A DNA stretch of 64,000 nt, taken from NCBI RefSeq assembly GCF_017916365.1, contig NZ_JAFMSU010000002.1:248001-312000 (forward strand), given 5' to 3'. The first letter of the stretch is position 1. Every line of letters starts with the position of its first letter. The stretch comes from Rufibacter roseolus. GTDB taxonomy: Bacteria; Bacteroidota; Bacteroidia; Cytophagales; Hymenobacteraceae. Of this stretch, positions 8,455 through 17,112 are shown in pieces. A program made the translations under genes and the position numbers. The notes under the pieces were generated by a model. The model had not been told where the DNA came from, searched no databases, and saw only the letters and a list, made by a program, of their open reading frames with translations.

Positions 8455-9426
8455 TTACATGTCCAGCACAATCGCGAACACCAGCGGCGCCACGATGGTA
8501 GCATCAGACTCAATCACGAATTTAGGGGTGTCAATGCCCAGTTTACCCCAGGTGATCTTCTCATTTGGCACTGCGCCTGAGTAAGAACCGTAAGAGGTGG
8601 TAGAGTCAGAGATCTGCGCGAAGTAACCCCACAACGGAACTCCGGTGCGCTGTAAGTCCTGGTGCAGCATAGGCACCACGCAGATAGGAAAGTCACCGGC
8701 AATACCGCCGCCAATCTGGAAGAACCCGATGGTGGACTCCTCAGTAGCAGTTTGGGTGTACCACTCGGCCAGTTCCATCATGTACTGGATACCGGTTCTC
8801 ATGGTGTGCACATTCTTGATATCACCAGAGATTACGTGACCGGTGTAGATGTTACCCAAAGTGGAATCTTCCCAGCCCGGTACGAAGATAGGAAGGTTCT
8901 TCTTGGCCGCTTCCAGCATCCAGCTGTTTTTAGGGTCAATTTGGTAATACTGCTCCAAATCACCGGACAACAGGATCTGGTAGAAGAACTGGTGCGGGAA
9001 ATAAGCCTCACCGGCTTGGTCGGCTTTCTGCCAGTATTTTAATACGGTGTGCTCCAGACGGCGCATGGCCTCTTCCTCCGGAATACAGGTATCGGTTACG
9101 CGGTTCAGGTGACGGTCCAGCAGGTCTTGCTCGTCCTGAGGGGTCAGGTCGCGGTAGTTAGGGATGCGCTCGTAGAAATCGTGGGCTACCAGGTTGAAGA
9201 TGTCTTCTTCCAGGTTGGCACCGGTACAGGTAATGGCCTGCACTTTGTCCTGACGGATCATTTCGGCTAAAATGATTCCCAGTTCGGCGGTACTCATGGC
9301 ACCGGCCAGGGTAATCATCATTTTACCGCCGTTGTTCAGGTGCGTTTTATAGCCTTCGGCGGCATCAATTAACGCAGCAGCGTTGAAGTGCTTGTAATGG
9401 TCTTTCAGGAACTGAGTTACCTTCAT
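8455..9426 (-). CDS. deoxyhypusine synthase family protein
   Basis: A 323-residue homologue of eukaryotic and archaeal deoxyhypusine synthase. The start is ATG 9426 (MKVTQFLKDHYKHFNAA). Family features: GGKMMITLAGAMSTAELG for NAD binding, TCTGANLEEDIFNL, and near the C-terminus TWGKL, whose Lys (about 295) matches the imine-forming catalytic Lys of the human enzyme. Bacteria have no eIF5A; relatives in bacteria are linked to homospermidine or other polyamine transfer, so a polyamine role is likely but not shown. No polyamine gene is adjacent. A terminator follows. Confidence 0.88.
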   Translation of the reverse strand: MKVTQFLKDHYKHFNAAALIDAAEGYKTHLNNGGKMMITLAGAMSTAELGIILAEMIRQDKVQAITCTGANLEEDIFNLVAHDFYERIPNYRDLTPQDEQDLLDRHLNRVTDTCIPEEEAMRRLEHTVLKYWQKADQAGEAYFPHQFFYQILLSGDLEQYYQIDPKNSWMLEAAKKNLPIFVPGWEDSTLGNIYTGHVISGDIKNVHTMRTGIQYMMELAEWYTQTATEESTIGFFQIGGGIAGDFPICVVPMLHQDLQRTGVPLWGYFAQISDSTTSYGSYSGAVPNEKITWGKLGIDTPKFVIESDATIVAPLVFAIVLDM

Positions 9427-9535
9427 TCTGTTGTTAAATGTTTTAAAAAGCTTGAAATAAAGCAATTTAAACCTCTAGTGGCTTTCTGATTTCTCGCTTT
9501 CTGAGGTTCAAAGTGCAAACACAGATACTACCGGC

Positions 9536-10075
9536 TTAGTTCGGTTTCTCAATGATGAAATTATGGTTTGTGTAGATACAGATATCGGCGGCGATGGTGA
9601 GGGCCTCGCGTACCATTTCCTCGGCGGTGAGGTGCGGAGCGTGCTTCTTCAGCGCCAGCGCCGCGGACTGCGCGTAGGTGCTGCCAGACCCGATGGCCGC
9701 GATCTGGTAATCTGGTTCCAGCACGTCGCCGGTGCCCGAGATGATGAGCAGCTCCTCTTTGTTGGCTACCACCATCATGGCTTCCAGCTTGCGCAGGTAC
9801 TGGTCTTTGCGCCAGTCTTTGGCCAGCTCAATGGCCGCTCGCTTCATGTTGTTGCTGTAGGCGGCCAGCTTCTCCTCAAAGCGCTCCAGCAAAGTGAAGG
9901 CATCGGCGGTGGAACCGGCAAAACCCGTGACAATCTTGCCGTCCTGCAGCTTGCGGATCTTGCGCACGTTGCTCTTGGCAATATATTTATCCATGGTGGC
10001 CTGGCCATCGGCACCCAAAGCCACTTCCCCGTTATGGTAGATGCCCAGCACGGTGGTTGAACGTATCTTCGTCAT
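9536..10075 (-). CDS. hslV: ATP-dependent protease proteolytic subunit HslV
   Basis: A 179-residue peptidase of the HslVU (ClpYQ) complex, which degrades misfolded proteins in the cytoplasm. The sequence follows E. coli HslV over its length: the N-terminal Thr exposed after processing (STTVLG), GADGQATMD, GFAGSTADAFTLLERFEEKL, AAIELAKDWRKD, AIGSGSTYAQSAALAL and DICIYTNHN. The ATPase partner hslU is not adjacent and not in this window. ATG 10075 is preceded by an AAAGGAAT stretch that may serve as ribosome-binding site. Confidence 0.95.
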   Translation of the reverse strand: MTKIRSTTVLGIYHNGEVALGADGQATMDKYIAKSNVRKIRKLQDGKIVTGFAGSTADAFTLLERFEEKLAAYSNNMKRAAIELAKDWRKDQYLRKLEAMMVVANKEELLIISGTGDVLEPDYQIAAIGSGSTYAQSAALALKKHAPHLTAEEMVREALTIAADICIYTNHNFIIEKPN

Positions 10076-10349
10076 GCTATTCCTTTCTTAATGAGAAGCC
10101 TTGGCCTCTGGTTTAGTGCCGCGAAAGTACGACAAAGTTTCCTAATACCCGAACTTACCCCTGAACCGCCTCAATGCCGCCGCTCCTTCCTGGGGTATAG
10201 CAAAGCTTTAGGCCAAATTTGCGTTGTTTTCCCAAAATCAGCTTAAAAACACCGGGCTATCCTGAAAAAAACACTTCATTGCAGGAGAGAGGATTAAGAA
10301 AAACGGGGTTTGTAGATAAAATTTAATAATAAATTTCATCTTTTTAAAT

Positions 10350-10379
10350 TTTGTGAAATTGTAGGTCCTTCTACCTTTG
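10350..10379 (+). promoter_or_regulatory. Bacteroidota-type promoter of the nagB fusion gene
   Basis: TTTG at 10350-10353, 18 nt, then TACCTTTG at 10372-10379, matching TTTG / TAnnTTTG. It leaves a leader of about 35 nt before ATG 10421. Confidence 0.65.
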
Positions 10380-10420
10380 TAGGCTCCACCCTGGCAACAT
10401 CCATTAAACAAAATACGACT

Positions 10421-12343
10421 ATGAGCAGGCTTAACCTTTTGGAGGAAACCCGGTACGAGAAGGTGCCGGTAACGGTCTATAATGACCAACACGAGGCCTC
10501 CAGGGCCGTTGCCCAGCGGATTGCGGCCTTGATCAGAGAAAAGCAGTCCAAAGGCGAGAAAACCGTATTGGGCCTGGCCACGGGCGCCACCCCCGTGGGC
10601 GTGTACGCCGAGCTGGCCCGCCTTCACCGTGAGGAAGGCCTTAGTTTCCGGGACGTGATCACCTTCAACCTGGATGAGTATTACCCCATGAAACCTACCG
10701 CACCGCAGAGCTACGTGCGCTTCATGGATGAGAACCTGTTCAACCACATTGACATTGACAAGGCGAACGTGAACATCCCGGACGGTACCTTGCCCCTGGA
10801 CCAGATTCCGGCCTTCTGCCTGGACTACGAGCGCAAAATTGAGGCCTTGGGCGGACTGGACCTGCAGGTGCTGGGCATCGGGCGGACGGGCCACATCGGG
10901 TTCAACGAGCCGGGCTCTGCGCCAAACTCTGGTACCCGCCTGGTGACCCTGGATGACCTTACCCGGCGCGATGCCTCCCGTGATTTCGGGGGTAAGGAGA
11001 ACGTGCCCACCAAGGCCATCACCATGGGCATAGGCACCATTTTCAAGGCTCGCGAGATTGTGCTCATGGCTTGGAACGGTAAGAAGGCCTCCATCGTGCG
11101 CAAAGCGGTGGAAGGCGAAATTTCCGGCGAGGTACCCGCCACCTACCTGCAGCTCTCCGATAACGTGGAGTTTGTGCTGGACCAGGACGCCGCCAAAGAT
11201 CTTACCCGGTTCGGGACGCCTTGGCTCGTGAAAGACTGCGTTTGGGATACTGCCCTCACCCGCAAAGCGGTGCTTTGGCTCTCTGAGCATGTGAAGAAGC
11301 CTATCCTGAAACTGACCGAGGAAGACTACAACGCCCATGGCATGGCCCAGCTGGGGGTGAACCGAGGACCGGTCTATAACATCAACATTGACGTCTTCAA
11401 CCAACTGCAGCATACCATCACCGGTTGGCCCGGCGGCAAACCCAATTCTGACGACTCGCAGCGACCAGAGCGGGCGCAGCCAGCAAAGAAACGCGTGCTC
11501 ATCTTCTCGCCGCACCCTGATGACGATGTGATCTCCATGGGCGGTACTTTTATCCGGTTGGTGGACCAGGGCCATGATGTGCACGTGGCTTACCAGACCT
11601 CGGGAAACACGGCTGTTTGGGACGATGACGTGCTGCGCTACATGGAGTTCGCGATTGACTTCAGCCGCAGCATCGGGCACGACGGGGAGACATTGACCTC
11701 GGTGTACGAGCAGATGCGCACCTTCATTGGAGAGAAGCAACCCAACCAGGTAGACACTCCGGAGATCCAGAACGTGAAGGCCTTCATCCGGAAAAGTGAG
11801 GCTATCGCGGGCGCTCGTTATGCCGGCCTGCCGGATGACCATATCCATTTCCAGGCGCTTCCTTTCTACGAGAGCGGCAAAACGAAGAAGAACCCCGTCA
11901 CCGATAAGGACATTGAGCTCACCATGGACCTGCTGCAGAAGGTGAAGCCGCACCAAGTGTTCGCCGCCGGCGATTTCGAGGACCCGCACGGCACCCACAT
12001 CGTCTGCTTCAACATCATCCTGGAGGCGTTGAGAAGGCTGCGTGCGCAAGGCGAGGCCTGGGTACAGGATTGCTGGCTGTGGATGTACCGTGGCGCCTGG
12101 CACGAGTTTGAGACCCACGAGATTGAGATGGCCGTTCCCCTGTCGCCGCAGGAAGTGGAGCGCAAGCGCATCGCTATCTTCAAGCATCAAAGCCAGAAAG
12201 ACCGCCCCGTGTTCCCCGGCGACGATGAGCGCGAGTTCTGGGTACGCGCCCAGGAACGCAACCGCGAGACTGCCCGCCGCTATGACCAACTCGGCCTAGC
12301 AGATTACGAGGCCATGGAAGCCTTTGTGCGGTATCATTATTAA
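10421..12343 (+). CDS. nagB: glucosamine-6-phosphate deaminase fused to PIG-L (LmbE-like) deacetylase domain
   Basis: A 640-residue two-domain protein. Residues 1 to about 330 are NagB-like: VLGLATGATPVGVYAELAR, FNLDEYYP, GIGRTGHIGFNEPGS, and TMGIGTIFKAREIVLMAWN. Residues from about 355 to the end are a PIG-L fold with the metal motif SPHPDDDVISMGG and ADFEDPHGTH-like downstream residues. NagB converts GlcN6P to Fru6P and ammonia; PIG-L enzymes remove N-acetyl groups from GlcNAc units, so the fusion could run two successive amino-sugar steps. The same fusion is known in other Bacteroidota. It has its own promoter and terminator. Confidence 0.92.
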   Translation: MSRLNLLEETRYEKVPVTVYNDQHEASRAVAQRIAALIREKQSKGEKTVLGLATGATPVGVYAELARLHREEGLSFRDVITFNLDEYYPMKPTAPQSYVRFMDENLFNHIDIDKANVNIPDGTLPLDQIPAFCLDYERKIEALGGLDLQVLGIGRTGHIGFNEPGSAPNSGTRLVTLDDLTRRDASRDFGGKENVPTKAITMGIGTIFKAREIVLMAWNGKKASIVRKAVEGEISGEVPATYLQLSDNVEFVLDQDAAKDLTRFGTPWLVKDCVWDTALTRKAVLWLSEHVKKPILKLTEEDYNAHGMAQLGVNRGPVYNINIDVFNQLQHTITGWPGGKPNSDDSQRPERAQPAKKRVLIFSPHPDDDVISMGGTFIRLVDQGHDVHVAYQTSGNTAVWDDDVLRYMEFAIDFSRSIGHDGETLTSVYEQMRTFIGEKQPNQVDTPEIQNVKAFIRKSEAIAGARYAGLPDDHIHFQALPFYESGKTKKNPVTDKDIELTMDLLQKVKPHQVFAAGDFEDPHGTHIVCFNIILEALRRLRAQGEAWVQDCWLWMYRGAWHEFETHEIEMAVPLSPQEVERKRIAIFKHQSQKDRPVFPGDDEREFWVRAQERNRETARRYDQLGLADYEAMEAFVRYHY

Positions 12344-12365
12344 TCTTCTTCTAGTCACTTCACCA

Positions 12366-12401
12366 AAAAGCCGCTTCGGGTCAATTCCTGAAGCGGCTTT
12401 T
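12366..12401 (+). terminator. terminator of the nagB fusion gene
   Basis: AAAAGCCGCTTC and GAAGCGGCTTTT form a perfect 12-bp stem with a 12-nt loop, starting 23 nt after the stop codon. Confidence 0.8.
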
Positions 12402-12432
12402 GGCTTTTTAGGTTGATTCAGGGTGAAGCAGC

Positions 12433-12468
12433 GTTTAAAGGCTCGTTTTTGAAAAATAGCCTAAAGAT
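12433..12468. repeat. double-palindrome element, copy 4
   Basis: AGGCT and AGCCT inner blocks around CGTTTTTGAAAAAT. This pair replaces the usual AGGCC/GGCCT by a matched change, so pairing is kept. Confidence 0.6.
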
Positions 12469-12471
12469 AAA

Positions 12472-12765
12472 TGTAGGGGTAATCCCTTGTGGTTGCCCTT
12501 GCTCTTAGCAGATGTTTTCGGTTCTACAATCGGCCTCGTCATCCCCCTACCCCCTTCAAAGGGGGACGGAATGCGTGGTTGTTTGTGATTTTACCACCGT
12601 TGGTATTATCGCCGTTGTTGGTGTTATCACCAACAACCAAAAAATCAGATGGATGTGCAAGGGCAACCACAAGGGATTGCCCCTACATTCCAAATCCGTT
12701 GGCGGTTTCCAAGTAATTCAAATCGGAGGAGAATTCCCCTCCTGGGAGGGGTAGGGGTGGGTTAC
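12472..12765. repeat. composite GC-rich repeat, copy A
   Basis: Two 31-nt inverted arms (12472-12502 and 12657-12687, one mismatch) carry the TGTAGGGG...CCCTTGTGGTTG module. Between them lie a CATCCCCCTACCCCC block ending in GGAATGCG (about 12540-12574) and a perfect hairpin GTTGTTGGTG / CACCAACAAC (12614-12637). A further ATTCCCCTCCTGGGAGGGG block follows near 12733. Copies B and C are at 25146 and 59749. Confidence 0.75.
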
Positions 12766-12794
12766 ACGTTTGCAGCTAACCCAGTGGCCCAAAT

Positions 12795-12832
12795 CCGTTT
12801 CCAGGACGTTTTCATAAAAACAGTCCTAAAAC
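12795..12832. repeat. double-palindrome element, copy 5
   Basis: Inner blocks AGGAC and GTCCT again differ from the consensus in a paired way. Outer CCGTTT / AAAC arms are present. Confidence 0.6.
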
Positions 12833-12833
12833 A

Positions 12834-12865
12834 AAAGAGCCGAAGGATTGCTCCCTCGGCTCTTT
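12834..12865 (-). terminator. terminator of aceF
   Basis: AAAGAGCCGA (12834-12843) and TCGGCTCTTT (12856-12865) form a 10-bp stem 52 nt past the aceF stop on the minus strand. Confidence 0.7.
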
Positions 12866-12917
12866 CTTATATCAGGTTCGATTACTAATCACGAACAGCT
12901 AATAACTATCAACTAAA

Positions 12918-14663
12918 TCACACCAGCATTCTAACCGGATCTTCCAGGAAGCCTTTCAGGGTCTGCAGGAAGGCGGAACCAACGGCGCCATCTACCACGC
13001 GGTGGTCGCAGGAAAGGGTTACTTTCATCACATTGCCGATCTGGATCTGACCGTTCTTCACCACTGGGGTCTGCTTGATTCCGCCAACGGCCAGGATACA
13101 CGCATCTGGTGGGTTGATGATGGCGGTGAATTCTTCAATACCGAACATGCCCAGGTTGGAGATAGTAAAGGTATTGCCGGTCATCTCAGCAGGCTGCAGT
13201 TTCTTAGACTTGGCTTTTCCGCCCAGGTCTTTCACTTCGGCAGAGATGGTAGAAAGTGATTTTTGATCTGCGTTGCGGACAACCGGTACCAAAAGACCTT
13301 CTTCCACGGCAACGGCCACACCAATGTTCACCACGTTGTTGTAACGGATCTTGTCGCCTAACCAGGAGGAGTTCACGGCCGGGTGCTTGCGCAGGGCAGC
13401 GGCAGCGGCTTTGATCACCATGTCGTTGAAGGACACTTTCACTGGGGCTACCTCGTTCATGCTCACGCGGGCTTCCATGGCTTTGTCCATGTCAATCTCC
13501 ATCGTCAGGTAGAAGTGCGGCGCTCCGAATTTGCTTTCGGCCAGACGGCGGGCAATCACTTTGCGCATCTGCGATACCGGAACCTCGGTGTATTCCTCGC
13601 CAGGTGCGGCGGCAGGAATTGCAGCCTGAGGGGCTGCGGCCGGAGCCGGAGCAGCGGCTTGTAGTTGGGCCTGAGGAGCGGCAGTTGGCGTGAAGTTCTC
13701 CACGTCACGCAGTACAATGCGGCCGTTCTCGCCGGAGCCTTTCACCTGGGCCAGGCTGATGCCTTTTTCCTGGGCAACTTTCTTGGCCAGCGGAGAAGCC
13801 AGCACGCGGCCTTGGTTCACCGCTGGAGCGGCGGCACCCGCTTCCACACCCGGACCTGGTACCGGAGCACCAACGGTCTGGTTTACGCCGTCACCAGACT
13901 GGGACTGCGCATCTGATTTATGGTTCTCAGCACGGGTAACTTCCTCAATGGAGCCAGTCATTACATCTGGGCCTTTGTCTTCTGCTTTACCACCAAAAGT
14001 AGCACCGCCGTTGAGCAGGGCCTGGTAATCGGCACCGGCTTCACCAATGATGGCCAGCACGCCGTCTACCTGAACGGAGGCACCAGCCTCCACACCTATA
14101 TAAAGGAGCGTACCATCTTCATAAGACTCCAGCTCCATGGTGGCTTTATCGGTTTCTACCTCGGCCAGCAGGTCACCTGATTTTACTTTGTCGCCCACTT
14201 TCTTGTGCCAGGCAACAATGGTACCTTCCTGCATGGTGTCGCTCATCTTAGGCATGGTCACCACGGTGGCGTTCACGTTAGCGGCGGCAGGGGGTTGGGC
14301 GGCAGGAGCAGGGGCAGCGGCCGGAGCAGGCTCCGCAGCTTTGGGTGCCTCGGCTTTAGGGGCTTCCTGGGCAGCAGGGGCAGCGCCGCCGTTCACTTGG
14401 GCCAAAAGGCCAGAGATATCTTCACCTTGTTTCCCGATGATGGCCAACACGCCATCTACCGGTACAGATTCACCATTTTTCGGGCCGATGTACAGTAACG
14501 TCCCATCTTCATAAGACTCCAATTCCATGGTTGCCTTATCGGTTTCCACTTCGGCAAGAACGTCCCCAGATTTCACAGAGTCACCAACTTTCTTTAACCA
14601 TGAGGCAATGACCCCATCGGTCATAGTGTCACTCATCTTGGGCATTCGGATGATTTCGGCCAT
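12918..14663 (-). CDS. aceF: pyruvate dehydrogenase E2, dihydrolipoamide acetyltransferase
   Basis: A 581-residue E2 subunit. Domains in order: lipoyl domain 1 with lipoylated Lys43 in ETDKATMELES, an Ala/Pro-rich linker, lipoyl domain 2 with Lys173 in the same motif, a second linker, the peripheral-subunit-binding domain (ASPLAKKVAQEKGISLAQVKG, about residues 285-325), and the catalytic domain (about 350-581) with CDHRVVDG holding the active His. It transfers acetyl groups to CoA in the pyruvate dehydrogenase complex. E1 and E3 genes are not adjacent, so this gene is transcribed alone. Two lipoyl domains with an Ala/Pro linker fit the pyruvate rather than the 2-oxoglutarate enzyme. Confidence 0.93.
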   Translation of the reverse strand: MAEIIRMPKMSDTMTDGVIASWLKKVGDSVKSGDVLAEVETDKATMELESYEDGTLLYIGPKNGESVPVDGVLAIIGKQGEDISGLLAQVNGGAAPAAQEAPKAEAPKAAEPAPAAAPAPAAQPPAAANVNATVVTMPKMSDTMQEGTIVAWHKKVGDKVKSGDLLAEVETDKATMELESYEDGTLLYIGVEAGASVQVDGVLAIIGEAGADYQALLNGGATFGGKAEDKGPDVMTGSIEEVTRAENHKSDAQSQSGDGVNQTVGAPVPGPGVEAGAAAPAVNQGRVLASPLAKKVAQEKGISLAQVKGSGENGRIVLRDVENFTPTAAPQAQLQAAAPAPAAAPQAAIPAAAPGEEYTEVPVSQMRKVIARRLAESKFGAPHFYLTMEIDMDKAMEARVSMNEVAPVKVSFNDMVIKAAAAALRKHPAVNSSWLGDKIRYNNVVNIGVAVAVEEGLLVPVVRNADQKSLSTISAEVKDLGGKAKSKKLQPAEMTGNTFTISNLGMFGIEEFTAIINPPDACILAVGGIKQTPVVKNGQIQIGNVMKVTLSCDHRVVDGAVGSAFLQTLKGFLEDPVRMLV

Positions 14664-14742
14664 AGTTTTTTGCTCGGTTTTAAGGCCTCAAAAATAGAGG
14701 CAAAAATGCTGTAATACAAATATGCTTTTAAGAGAATCTATG

Positions 14743-14783
14743 CCGGTTTTTGGCTTGTTTATAATAAATAGGCCCAAAAACGG
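14743..14783. repeat. double-palindrome element, copy 6
   Basis: CCGGTTTTTGGC and GGCCCAAAAACGG outer arms; the inner TTTA / TAAA replaces TTTT / AAAA in matched fashion. It lies 17 nt past the stop codon of the histidine phosphatase gene. Confidence 0.65.
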
Positions 14784-14800
14784 GAATGTTGTTCTTTTTT

Positions 14801-15415
14801 CTAGATTAAATGTGAGACATCGGCAAAGCGCTCTACCCAGAACATGGAGCCCGTGAAATTGAGCTCGTAGAGGCAAAGGTTCTGGTGCACAAACCTATCC
14901 ATCTGGTGCAAGGGGTAACGCAGCAACTGGGACAGCAATACCCGCATGGCGCGGCCGTGCATACAGATCAGAATGGTCTTTTCTTCGGGGCGGGAGAGGA
15001 TGAGGTCAATGACCGGTTTCTGCCGGTCGGCCACGTCCTGGGGGCTCTCACCGCCCTCAATGGGCACGTGCGTCTCGCCCTCCTGCCAGCGCCGGAGCAT
15101 GTCATAATAGTAGGCGTCTTCCTCGGGGGTGATGCGCGAGCCCTCGCGGGTGCCCCAGCAGATCTCGTTCAGGCCGGCGTGCCGCTCATGCGGAATGCCC
15201 AGGTCAATGAAGCCCTGCACAGACTGCACGCTACGCTGAAGCACGGAGGTATATACCTTGTCAAAGGCCACGCCCTGGTACGCCTGGAAGAACCTTTCGG
15301 CTTGCCAGAAGCCGGTTTCATTGAGGGAACTGTCCACACCGCTGCCCTGCACAATTCCCTGGAGGTTGAGGTCGGTTTGGCCGTGACGGACGAGGAAGAT
15401 TTTTTTGAGGCTCAA
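14801..15415 (-). CDS. histidine phosphatase family protein (phosphoglycerate-mutase-like)
   Basis: A 204-residue cytoplasmic member of the histidine phosphatase superfamily. The phospho-accepting His11 lies in FLVRHGQTDLN, a second catalytic stretch is LNEICWGTREG, and the distal His lies in ILICMHGRAMRVLL. Substrates in this family range from phosphoglycerate to alpha-ribazole phosphate and sugar phosphates, so no specific reaction is claimed. The only start that keeps the RHG region is TTG at 15415; no in-frame ATG or GTG lies nearby upstream. It is divergent from menI. Confidence 0.82.
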   Translation of the reverse strand: MSLKKIFLVRHGQTDLNLQGIVQGSGVDSSLNETGFWQAERFFQAYQGVAFDKVYTSVLQRSVQSVQGFIDLGIPHERHAGLNEICWGTREGSRITPEEDAYYYDMLRRWQEGETHVPIEGGESPQDVADRQKPVIDLILSRPEEKTILICMHGRAMRVLLSQLLRYPLHQMDRFVHQNLCLYELNFTGSMFWVERFADVSHLI

Positions 15416-15467
15416 TTTTACGCTAATTTGCAGGCCCTAAGATAGGCCATAATTACGAGAAATACGG

Positions 15468-15887
15468 ATGAAAAGACGCCCCGATGTGACCCTGGAACAG
15501 CTAAATGCCTGGAATAAAAACACCTTGGGCGAGCACCTGGGCATGGAATACACAGAGATTGGCGATGATTTCCTTATCGGGCGCATGCCCGTAGACCACC
15601 GCACGCACCAGCCGCTGGGATTGCTGCACGGCGGCGCCTCTGTGGCCCTGGCTGAAACCCTGGGCAGCGTGGGGGCCACCATGTTCCTGGACCTGAGCAA
15701 ACAGTACTGCGTAGGGCTGGAGATCAACGCCAACCACATCAAAAGCGTGCGCAGCGGCTACGTGTACGGCAAAGCCTCTGCCATTCACATAGGCCGTAAG
15801 ACCCAAGTCTGGGAAATACGTATTACCTCCGAAGCCGGTGACCTGGTCTGCATCAGCCGCATCACCATGGCCGTTCTGGATAGATAA
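15468..15887 (+). CDS. menI: hotdog-fold thioesterase, probable 1,4-dihydroxy-2-naphthoyl-CoA hydrolase
   Basis: A 139-residue PaaI-type hotdog thioesterase. The motif LLHGGASVALAETLGS carries the usual active-site Glu, and GRMPVDHRTHQPLG precedes it. General family members hydrolyse aryl-CoA thioesters. The gene starts the run menI-menF-menD, with only 7 nt before menF, so the substrate is probably DHNA-CoA of menaquinone synthesis. The fold is certain; the men assignment rests on context. Confidence 0.83.
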   Translation: MKRRPDVTLEQLNAWNKNTLGEHLGMEYTEIGDDFLIGRMPVDHRTHQPLGLLHGGASVALAETLGSVGATMFLDLSKQYCVGLEINANHIKSVRSGYVYGKASAIHIGRKTQVWEIRITSEAGDLVCISRITMAVLDR

Positions 15888-15894
15888 CTCATTC

Positions 15895-17112
15895 ATGCCC
15901 CTAACCCAACCTTCTGTTCCCCCAACTTCTTCCGCTTCTTCTTCTGAGGAAACTGCCTTCAGGATTTTCAGGTCGGCGCTAGCCAGTAAACTGCCGGTAG
16001 CGCTCTGGCGATTGCCCAACACCAAAGAAGTGCAGGTGCTGGTGTCTGCCCAGGTGGAGCAAATCCTGCCGCCCCTGGAAGGGCCGCAGCGCGGCTTCGC
16101 CTTCTGCCCCTTTCAGGCCTCGGCCACCGCACCCAATACCTTTCTGCCCGCTGACCTTTATTTCTCCGGCAAAGCCGATGCTGCCCCGGAAAAAGGGGAG
16201 ACCGAATTACCCGCCTGTTTCTGGGCCGAATTAGAGAAAACAGACTCAAAGCAGGGAAAAGCCTTGTCGTGGCCGAGCCACCCGGACGGAGCCGTGAAGC
16301 CCATCGCCCGAGATGCCTTTGAGCAGATGGTGACCACGGCGGTAAAAGCCATGCAGGCCGGCTGCCTGGAGAAGGTGGTCTTGTCCCGCACCAAAACGCT
16401 GCCGCTTTTCAACGGCTTTGACTTGCTCACCGCCTTCACCCAACTGACCAGACTGTACCCCACGGCTTTTGTGTCCTTGGTGGCTATTCCGGGTTTGGGA
16501 ACCTGGTTGGGCGCTACGCCTGAACTGTTGGTGCAAATTGACCGCCATAGAGTTTTCCGCACCGTGGCCCTGGCCGGCACCCAGCCCATCACAGATGGCC
16601 TTACCCCCGCTGATGCCATCTGGCGCCAGAAGGAAATTGAGGAGCAAGCCCTGGTGCAGCGCTACGTGGTGAGTTGTTTCCGGCACCTGCGCCTGCGCGA
16701 GTACGTGGAGATGGGACCCCGCACCATCATCGCCGGAAACTTGCTGCACCTGCGCACCGATTTCAGCGCGGCCATGGACGAGGTAGGCTTCCCCAAACTG
16801 GGTACCCAGATGCTGGAACTGCTGCACCCTACCTCGGCGGTAGGCGGTATGCCCAAGGCTGCGGCCCTGCAGATGATAGGCCAACTGGAAGTGCATGACC
16901 GCCGTTACTACAGCGGATTTATGGGGCCGGTGCAACTGGGGCAGGAGACGAACCTGTTCGTGAACCTGCGGTGCGTGGAGCTGGGCCAGGACACAGTCAC
17001 GGCCTACGCCGGCGCCGGCATGACCGCCGATTCTGTGCCGGCCAAAGAGTGGGTGGAAACCGAGCTCAAGATGCAAACCGTGCTCCGTCTTTTTCAAGCG
17101 TCTGAATCATGA
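15895..17112 (+). CDS. menF: isochorismate synthase
   Basis: A 405-residue chorismate-binding enzyme. ATG 15895 is chosen because it follows the menI stop by 7 nt; an earlier in-frame start would overlap menI. The chorismate-binding domain shows LEKVVLSRTKTLP, WLGATPELLV, TVALAGTQP, the HPTSAVGGMPKAAAL region and YYSGFMGPV near the end. It isomerises chorismate to isochorismate, the entry step of menaquinone synthesis. Its last codons overlap the menD start by 4 nt (ATGA), which suggests translational coupling. The gene order supports MenF rather than a siderophore or salicylate enzyme. Confidence 0.9.
   Translation: MPLTQPSVPPTSSASSSEETAFRIFRSALASKLPVALWRLPNTKEVQVLVSAQVEQILPPLEGPQRGFAFCPFQASATAPNTFLPADLYFSGKADAAPEKGETELPACFWAELEKTDSKQGKALSWPSHPDGAVKPIARDAFEQMVTTAVKAMQAGCLEKVVLSRTKTLPLFNGFDLLTAFTQLTRLYPTAFVSLVAIPGLGTWLGATPELLVQIDRHRVFRTVALAGTQPITDGLTPADAIWRQKEIEEQALVQRYVVSCFRHLRLREYVEMGPRTIIAGNLLHLRTDFSAAMDEVGFPKLGTQMLELLHPTSAVGGMPKAAALQMIGQLEVHDRRYYSGFMGPVQLGQETNLFVNLRCVELGQDTVTAYAGAGMTADSVPAKEWVETELKMQTVLRLFQASES

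Larger units (their letters stand above)
12344..12917. other. gene-free stretch holding terminators and repeats
   Basis: From left to right: the nagB terminator, a double palindrome, a composite repeat copy, another double palindrome, and the aceF terminator. After 12870 there is a short run built from CTAATCAC- and CTAATAAC-like words. No coding region is supported. Confidence 0.8.

Noticed and set aside
10238-12289. A 683-codon open frame antisense to the nagB fusion gene
   Set aside because: It lies opposite a gene with complete NagB and PIG-L motifs; the protein has no family features and reflects GC-skewed codon use.
16246-17097. A 283-codon open frame antisense to menF
   Set aside because: Fully inside menF, low-complexity His/Gln-rich translation, no start context.
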